DNA of 64,000 nt from UBA8401 sp041665525 (GTDB lineage Bacteria; Bacteroidota; Ignavibacteria; UBA10030; UBA8401), in the NCBI GenBank assembly GCA_041665525.1, contig JBAYIS010000015.1:9553-73552 (forward strand). Direction: 5' to 3'. This document shows positions 59,134 to 64,000 of the stretch, in pieces. Position 1 is the stretch's first letter. The number at the start of each line of letters is the position of its first letter. A program made the translations under genes and the position numbers. A model generated the notes under the pieces. That model was not told where the DNA came from, did no database searches, and saw only the letters and a program-made list of their open reading frames with translations.

Positions 59134-60771
59134 TTATGCCTGCAACGTCGGCAGCATTATGCGGATGGTTGTTCCTTTTCCCATTTCACTTTCGATCTCG
59201 ATCTTTCCTTTGTGGTCGTCCACAACTTTTTTGACGATGGACATGCCGAGGCCGGTGCCATGTTTTTTGCCGTATGTAACGAACGGTTCAAAGATTCTTC
59301 GTTTCACTTCTTCCGGCATACCGGTTCCGGAGTCGGTAAACTCGATCTTCACCATTCCTCCGATATCTTCAGTAGAAGCGATCAACGATCCGCCCTGCGG
59401 CATTGCATCGCGCGCGTTGCTGGCAATATTATAGAATACGCGCACCATCTTGTCCTGATCGAGCTTTACTTTTCCTTTAAAAGATAATTTCTTCTCCAGC
59501 TTGATGTTATTCTTTATCAGATCTTTATCGATGAACATCAGCACCCCTTCCATGATATCCTCAAACTGCACTTCTTCCATATTGGTCGAACTGACACCCT
59601 TACTGAAATCGAGGATTTCCTGCGCCATATTCACAAAGCGGTCTACTTGATGGATCATTTCGTCGGCAAGCTTCGATACTTCCTCGTTTCCCCCTTTTTT
59701 CTTCATCACCTGCGCATACACCCGGAGTGTTCCCATCGGATTCTTAATATCGTGAATGATAGTACTGGCCATTCTGCCGACGGCGGAGAGCCGCTCACTC
59801 TGCACCATCTCCTGGGCTAACCGGGCATTTTCTATTGCAACAGATGCATGGATCGAGAGTGCATTCAGGAATTCTTCGTCGGAAGGAGTGAAGGGTCCCC
59901 CTTTCTTGTTCAGCATCTGGAATACGCCGATAATTTTGCCATCGCGGTTGCGCATCGGCATGGTCAGCATGTTGTTCGTGCGGTAGCCGGATTTCTTGTC
60001 CACTTCGGGATTGAAACGGGGATCATTATACGCATCGGGAATATTGACGATCTCGCCGGTCTTTGCAACATATCCCGCAAGTCCTTTGCCCAGCGGCAGC
60101 CGAATCTCAATCACTTCCGTACCGCGCAATGCTTTTGACCAAATCTCGCCCTTCAGTTCATCCACCACATACAGCGTTCCACGATCGGCAGTGATGGATT
60201 TGATGGCTGTTTCCAAAATGATATCGAGTAATTTTTCAAGGTCCAATGAGGAGTTGATCGTCTTCGCCGCATCAATCAGCATGTTCAGTTTTCCGATATG
60301 CTGCTTCGAAATTTCCACTGTCCTGTCGAGTTCATTCACAATTGTCGCATCGGCGCTGCGCAGACGCTTCGTCATGTTCTTCAGGATGTTCAGCTGGATG
60401 ATGTTGTTGGATTTCAGCATGTTGTCGAAATCCTGTTTGCTGATGCTGGCGCAGGTGGTTGCTTCCACTGCCGTGGTGCGGGCGGAGCGGACTTGATCGT
60501 CCAGCAATTCCATTTCACCGAAAAAATCACCTTTGGTCAGATACGCGAGGACTGTTTCCGCGCCGTATTTGGTCACTTTAGAGATCTTGATTCTGCCATC
60601 CAACACAAAATAAAGTCGTTCACCACGTGTATTTTCCTGAAAAATGACGGTATTCGAAGCAAACTTCTCTTCCTTGCACATTTTGAGGATCGCATTCAAG
60701 TTCATATCGGCCACATACTTGAACGCGGAATTGAATCGAAGGTTTTCAACGGTAAGCATTGATTGTTCCAT
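59134..60771 (-). CDS. Soluble sensor histidine kinase with cNMP-binding and GAF domains
   Basis: About 545 residues, no membrane helices. N-terminal cyclic-nucleotide-binding domain (~1-140: KFASNTVIFQENTRGERLYF, FVLDGRIKISKV, YLTKGDFFGEMELLDDQVRS), a helical linker, GAF domain (~165-330: ITADRGTLYVVDELKGEIWS, NNMLTMPMRNRDGKIIGVFQ), HisKA with VGRMASTIIHDIKNPMGTLR and HATPase_c with NIASNARDAMPQGG, EFTDSGTGMPEEVK and HGTGLGMSIVKKV. It would integrate a cyclic nucleotide (or similar) signal in the cytosol. No adjacent regulator; the stand-alone CheY proteins at 27-32 kb are possible but unproven targets. Confidence 0.94.
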   Translation of the reverse strand: MEQSMLTVENLRFNSAFKYVADMNLNAILKMCKEEKFASNTVIFQENTRGERLYFVLDGRIKISKVTKYGAETVLAYLTKGDFFGEMELLDDQVRSARTTAVEATTCASISKQDFDNMLKSNNIIQLNILKNMTKRLRSADATIVNELDRTVEISKQHIGKLNMLIDAAKTINSSLDLEKLLDIILETAIKSITADRGTLYVVDELKGEIWSKALRGTEVIEIRLPLGKGLAGYVAKTGEIVNIPDAYNDPRFNPEVDKKSGYRTNNMLTMPMRNRDGKIIGVFQMLNKKGGPFTPSDEEFLNALSIHASVAIENARLAQEMVQSERLSAVGRMASTIIHDIKNPMGTLRVYAQVMKKKGGNEEVSKLADEMIHQVDRFVNMAQEILDFSKGVSSTNMEEVQFEDIMEGVLMFIDKDLIKNNIKLEKKLSFKGKVKLDQDKMVRVFYNIASNARDAMPQGGSLIASTEDIGGMVKIEFTDSGTGMPEEVKRRIFEPFVTYGKKHGTGLGMSIVKKVVDDHKGKIEIESEMGKGTTIRIMLPTLQA

Positions 60772-61118
60772 GGGCAATAAGGGAAAGTGGCGGAATGTCT
60801 TTGCTGAAAATACATAACTGCTGATAGAGAAGCAAGAAATCGGATTATACTTCACCAGGATTGTGATATACGATCCGGCAAATCGTTCTTTCTGTTTTGT
60901 CAGATAATACCAGCCTAAATGGTGAAAACATGTGGACTGAATTTGTTTTTACTTTATTGATTATTCACCAGAATGGTCTAATACAGAGACCGTTGATTCA
61001 TTTTAGAGATGGGAAATGATTCGTTTTGTGCTGAATTTTCGGTATATTCAACAGTAATTTTAAAATTTTTACAATACCGGCGACATTGTTCGGCTGGAAC
61101 AAGATGAAAGGGACTGTT
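60772..61118. other. Upstream region between divergent histidine kinase and ettA genes
   Basis: About 350 bp, AT-rich. A TATATT box near 61041 could be part of an ettA promoter. No gene, repeat or hairpin of note seen. Confidence 0.5.
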
Positions 61119-62792
61119 TTGAGCGATACAAAGATTATTTTTTCCATGGTGGGCGTTGGCAAAGTGCACAAACCGAATAAGCAGGTACTGAAAGATATCT
61201 ATCTGTCGTTTTATTACGGAGCAAAAATCGGAGTGCTCGGATTAAACGGAGCGGGGAAATCGACATTGCTGAAGATCATTGCGGGTGTGGATACTGATTA
61301 TCTCGGAACCATTCAATCGCAAAAAGGGATCACATTTGGATATCTGTCGCAGGAACCGGAATTGAATCAGGAAAAAACGGTGAAAGAGATTGTGGAAGAG
61401 GGTGTGCAGGATACGGTGAATCTTTTAAAGGAATACGAAGCGATCAATGCAAAATTCGCCGAACCAGATGCGGATTTTGACAAGCTGTTGGAAAAACAGG
61501 GTGCGTTGCAGGAAAAAATCGAACAGATTGGCGCATGGGATCTGGACAGTAAACTGGAACAGGCAATGGATGCACTTCGCTGTCCACCGGGTGAAACTTC
61601 GGTGAAAGTCCTTTCCGGAGGCGAACGCCGTCGTGTTGCACTTTGCAGATTATTGTTGCAGGAACCGGATGTACTGCTGCTGGACGAACCGACAAACCAT
61701 TTGGATGCTGAGTCCGTTGCATGGCTGGAAATGCATCTCGCTCAATATAAAGGGACTGTCCTTGCGGTAACGCATGATCGGTACTTTTTAGACAACGTTG
61801 CCGGATGGATTTTGGAGTTAGACCGAGGCGAAGGAATTCCGTTCGAAGGAAATTATTCCTCATGGCTGGAGCAAAAACAGAAGCGTTTGGAAGTGGAAGA
61901 GAAGCAGGAATCCAAACGTCAGAAAGTGTTGAAGAAAGAGTTGGAATGGGTGAGGATGAATCCAAAAGGACGCCACGCTAAGAGCAAAGCGCGCATTGCA
62001 TCGTACGAACAGATGTTATCGGATGAACATGAAAAGAGGAACGAAGAAATTGAAATCTTTATTCCCAAAGGACCGCGCCTTGGCGATGTTGTGATCAATG
62101 CGGAAAATGTTGCAAAAGCGTACGGTGACAATCTGCTGTATGAGAATATGAATTTCAATCTTCCTCCCGGCGGTATCATCGGCGTTATTGGACCGAACGG
62201 CGCTGGAAAAACCACCCTCTTCCGGATGATTACCGGACAGGAAAAACCAGATAACGGCGTGATCACGATCGGCGAGACGGTAAAACTGGCGTATGTCGAT
62301 CAGAATCGTCCCCTTGATCCGAACAAGAATATCTGGGAAGAGATCTCCGGCGGGGAAGAGATTCTCCGTTTTGGAACTCGTGAAGTGAATTCCCGCGCGT
62401 ATGTGGCCCGATTCAATTTTACCGGCGGCGACCAGCAAAAACTGGTCGGACAGCTTTCCGGCGGCGAACGAAACCGCGTGCATCTAGCCAAAGTGATGAA
62501 GCAGGAAGCGAACGTTCTTCTGCTGGACGAACCGACGAACGACCTTGATGTAAACACACTCCGCGCACTGGAAGAAGCGCTAACGGAATTTGCCGGATGC
62601 GCCGTGGTCATTTCCCATGATCGCTGGTTCCTGGATCGTGTGGCAACACATATCCTTGCGTTCGAAGGGGAAAGTCAGGTGCAGTGGTTCGACGGCAACT
62701 ATTCCGAGTACGAAGAATTCCGGAAGAAAAAACTGGGCATCGACGCCAGCCAGCCGCACAGGATACATTATAAGAAGTTGATGAGGAGTTAA
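61119..62792 (+). CDS. ettA: Energy-dependent translational throttle protein EttA (ABC-F)
   Basis: 557 residues. Two ABC domains in tandem with no membrane part. Domain 1: Walker A GLNGAGKSTLLKIIAG, signature LSGGERRRVALCRLLL, Walker B VLLLDEPTNHLDAES. Linker (~245-315) with KKELEWVRMNPKGRHAKSKA. Domain 2: GPNGAGKTTLFRMITG, LSGGERNRVHLAKVMK, VLLLDEPTNDLDVNT. The TTG at 61119 is chosen because it begins SDTKIIFSMVGVGK, as in relatives, and has AAAGGGAC upstream; ATG at 61104 is the alternative. EttA regulates early elongation in response to ATP/ADP. Confidence 0.95.
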   Translation: MSDTKIIFSMVGVGKVHKPNKQVLKDIYLSFYYGAKIGVLGLNGAGKSTLLKIIAGVDTDYLGTIQSQKGITFGYLSQEPELNQEKTVKEIVEEGVQDTVNLLKEYEAINAKFAEPDADFDKLLEKQGALQEKIEQIGAWDLDSKLEQAMDALRCPPGETSVKVLSGGERRRVALCRLLLQEPDVLLLDEPTNHLDAESVAWLEMHLAQYKGTVLAVTHDRYFLDNVAGWILELDRGEGIPFEGNYSSWLEQKQKRLEVEEKQESKRQKVLKKELEWVRMNPKGRHAKSKARIASYEQMLSDEHEKRNEEIEIFIPKGPRLGDVVINAENVAKAYGDNLLYENMNFNLPPGGIIGVIGPNGAGKTTLFRMITGQEKPDNGVITIGETVKLAYVDQNRPLDPNKNIWEEISGGEEILRFGTREVNSRAYVARFNFTGGDQQKLVGQLSGGERNRVHLAKVMKQEANVLLLDEPTNDLDVNTLRALEEALTEFAGCAVVISHDRWFLDRVATHILAFEGESQVQWFDGNYSEYEEFRKKKLGIDASQPHRIHYKKLMRS

Positions 62793-62847
62793 GGAAGATG
62801 GGAAATGAATGATTGACCATCGCAGCAGCACACATCGTACTATCAAT

Positions 62848-62878
62848 AAAAAACTCCGCTCAAAGAGCGGAGTTTTTT
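62848..62878. terminator. Bidirectional intrinsic terminator
   Basis: 14-bp stem AAAAAACTCCGCTC, loop AAA, GAGCGGAGTTTTTT between convergent ettA and the propeller gene. Confidence 0.93.
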
Positions 62879-64000
62879 ATTCGATGAGGTATAGTTTGTT
62901 GCTTTTCCACGATGAGTAAATCAACCTTCCGTTGACAATTGTCGGTGAATAACCGAGACCAATTATCCCTTCGATTTTTATTTTCCAAAGTTGCTTCCCA
63001 GCGTTAGAAATCGCCATGATATAACTGTTCGCCGTGCCGACATAAATTGTCCCGTTGGCATCGCAAACTAATGGGCAATAATTATAGTCGCCATTTTCAA
63101 ATCCATATTTCCAGCGGACTTTGCCAGCATGATCCAGAGAGTATAATGTATCTACGGCAAAATAAATATTTCCATTTTTATCAATTGTTGGATCATAATT
63201 GATGAATTGATCCATATGCTGTTGTTTATGATATTGAAAAGGAAATTGCCAGCGTGTGGTGCCATCAGGTTTTATACTGTAAAAAGTGTCAACCATAACA
63301 GGATCAGTGCGAACGCCGGAATACGGCAGCAGATAAATATTTCCTTGAGCGTCAACTACCGGCGCATTGGGAGTACCGGATCGGCCAAATGTCCATTTAA
63401 TATTGTGCGTTTCAATATCAATTGCTGCAATATTTGCATCTTTGTAACATTGGACATATAACGTTTTCCCATCGACAGAAAACGAGGGTGTAATGATCGA
63501 TCCCCATGAAAATCTGCTATCGGTTAATGTCCATAATAACTCCCCCGCTGGAGATAACGCGTGCAGAATTCCCGTTTGAGAAATGAAATAGATTGTCCCA
63601 TCCTTCCCGATTTGTGTCACTAAACCATTTGCGTCAGTTGAGGGGAAGTAATTCCACACAAGGTCTCCTTCACTAGTGAGTGCAAAAATACCTCCACGTG
63701 TAGTATGGTACAGTGTCCCATTATTGCCAATTGTAGGTGAATTAAATACTTCCCGAACAACATTTGGAGGAATATTTTTTTTCGCCCACTTTGGTTCTCC
63801 TTGATAGTATAATGCAAAAAGATCTAATGAATCGAATGAGATACTTACATACATTGTTGAGTCGGCATCTATTGTTATTCCAGAATTTATTTCTCCTTTA
63901 CCAGAAATAGAAAGTGTTTTAGCAACAACACCGATTGCAGGACCAATAGAAGGACTTCTCCCAGTTAATTGTGGATCGTGGCGATACATGGGCCAGGGAG
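62877..64000 (-). CDS. PQQ-like beta-propeller repeat protein (partial, cut at window edge)
   Basis: The frame is open beyond the right edge; the residues before the internal Met read PWPMYRHDPQLTGRS, the usual beginning of the propeller in this class, so a signal peptide must lie outside the window. About 370 residues of repeats follow, each with a YxxxxDG or SAG-type turn and a W..: GKDGTIYFISQTGILHALSP, DKNGNIYFAVDTLYSLDHAG, VCDANGTIYVGTANSYIMAI. This resembles WD40/PQQ-type BamB-like propellers; no PQQ ligands or enzyme motif is visible. Probably a secreted scaffold. Its 3' end overlaps the terminator. Confidence 0.88.
   Translation of the reverse strand, partial: PWPMYRHDPQLTGRSPSIGPAIGVVAKTLSISGKGEINSGITIDADSTMYVSISFDSLDLFALYYQGEPKWAKKNIPPNVVREVFNSPTIGNNGTLYHTTRGGIFALTSEGDLVWNYFPSTDANGLVTQIGKDGTIYFISQTGILHALSPAGELLWTLTDSRFSWGSIITPSFSVDGKTLYVQCYKDANIAAIDIETHNIKWTFGRSGTPNAPVVDAQGNIYLLPYSGVRTDPVMVDTFYSIKPDGTTRWQFPFQYHKQQHMDQFINYDPTIDKNGNIYFAVDTLYSLDHAGKVRWKYGFENGDYNYCPLVCDANGTIYVGTANSYIMAISNAGKQLWKIKIEGIIGLGYSPTIVNGRLIYSSWKSNKLYLIE

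Noticed and set aside
1..64000. CRISPR arrays, rRNA operons, phage or IS elements
   Set aside because: No regularly spaced direct repeats, no rRNA sequence, no transposase or integrase frame was found; the tRNA-Pro nuclease locus and the small hairpin repeats are the only mobile-looking features.

Overview
The window looks like a chromosomal segment from a bacterium of the Bacteroidota/Chlorobiota/Ignavibacteria side of the FCB group; I would guess Ignavibacteria. This rests on two proteins ending in type IX secretion (T9SS) type-A sorting domains with the NYPNPFNPST motif, on several candidate promoters of the Bacteroidota kind (TTG, 19-20 nt, TAnnTTTG), and on many Gram-negative envelope proteins (FadL-like porin, DUF1302-like barrel, lipoboxes). 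No rRNA, CRISPR array, plasmid or phage module is visible.

Layout. 1-5.5 kb: the end of a T9SS cargo gene, then a minus-strand envelope export operon (LolA-like carrier, two FtsX-type permeases, an ABC ATPase, an outer-membrane barrel). 5.7-19.9 kb: CDF transporter, FadL porin, lipoprotein, TPR protein, DUF2085 membrane protein, histidine kinase, purA, ECF sigma factor with a toast-rack protein, a degenerate CHAT/TPR lipoprotein, and a divergent DUF6588-like/MerR pair. 19.9-20.8 kb: a compact tRNA-Pro locus with one intact tRNA, two small GIY-YIG nuclease ORFs, and two flanking half-tRNA copies interrupted by a 44-nt multi-hairpin repeat. 20.9-26.6 kb: penicillin-acylase-like hydrolase, pyruvate kinase, plant-type acyl-ACP desaturase.

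26.6-32.2 kb is the most unusual protein-coding region. A CheY-like receiver, a zinc-ribbon protein ending in a FliM-like CheY-binding peptide, and a PilB/GspE-like ATPase occur as a three-gene unit that is repeated, then a third receiver follows. The second ATPase has lost the residues of its His motifs. I read this as a receiver-controlled secretion-type ATPase system; no other pilus or secretion genes are present in the window.

32-43 kb: WYL regulator, a cluster of small stress or detoxification-type proteins, tag, then hisB-hisH-hisA-hisF-hisI in overlapping order, a PfkB kinase, an SDR reductase, a degenerate EEP-fold lipoprotein and serS. 43-51 kb: a heterodimeric ABC exporter with one degenerate ATP site, fbp, a YbgF-like lipoprotein, an ATP-grasp protein and wecB. 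51-59 kb: ppk1, an HD protein, squalene genes hpnC-hpnD-hpnE and a secreted T9SS cyclophilin. 59-64 kb: a cNMP/GAF histidine kinase, ettA and a beta-propeller protein cut by the window edge.

Identifications come from motif reading and memory of families, without database searches. Start codons were chosen from signal peptides, Shine-Dalgarno sequences and homologue beginnings, and often differ from the longest reading frame.
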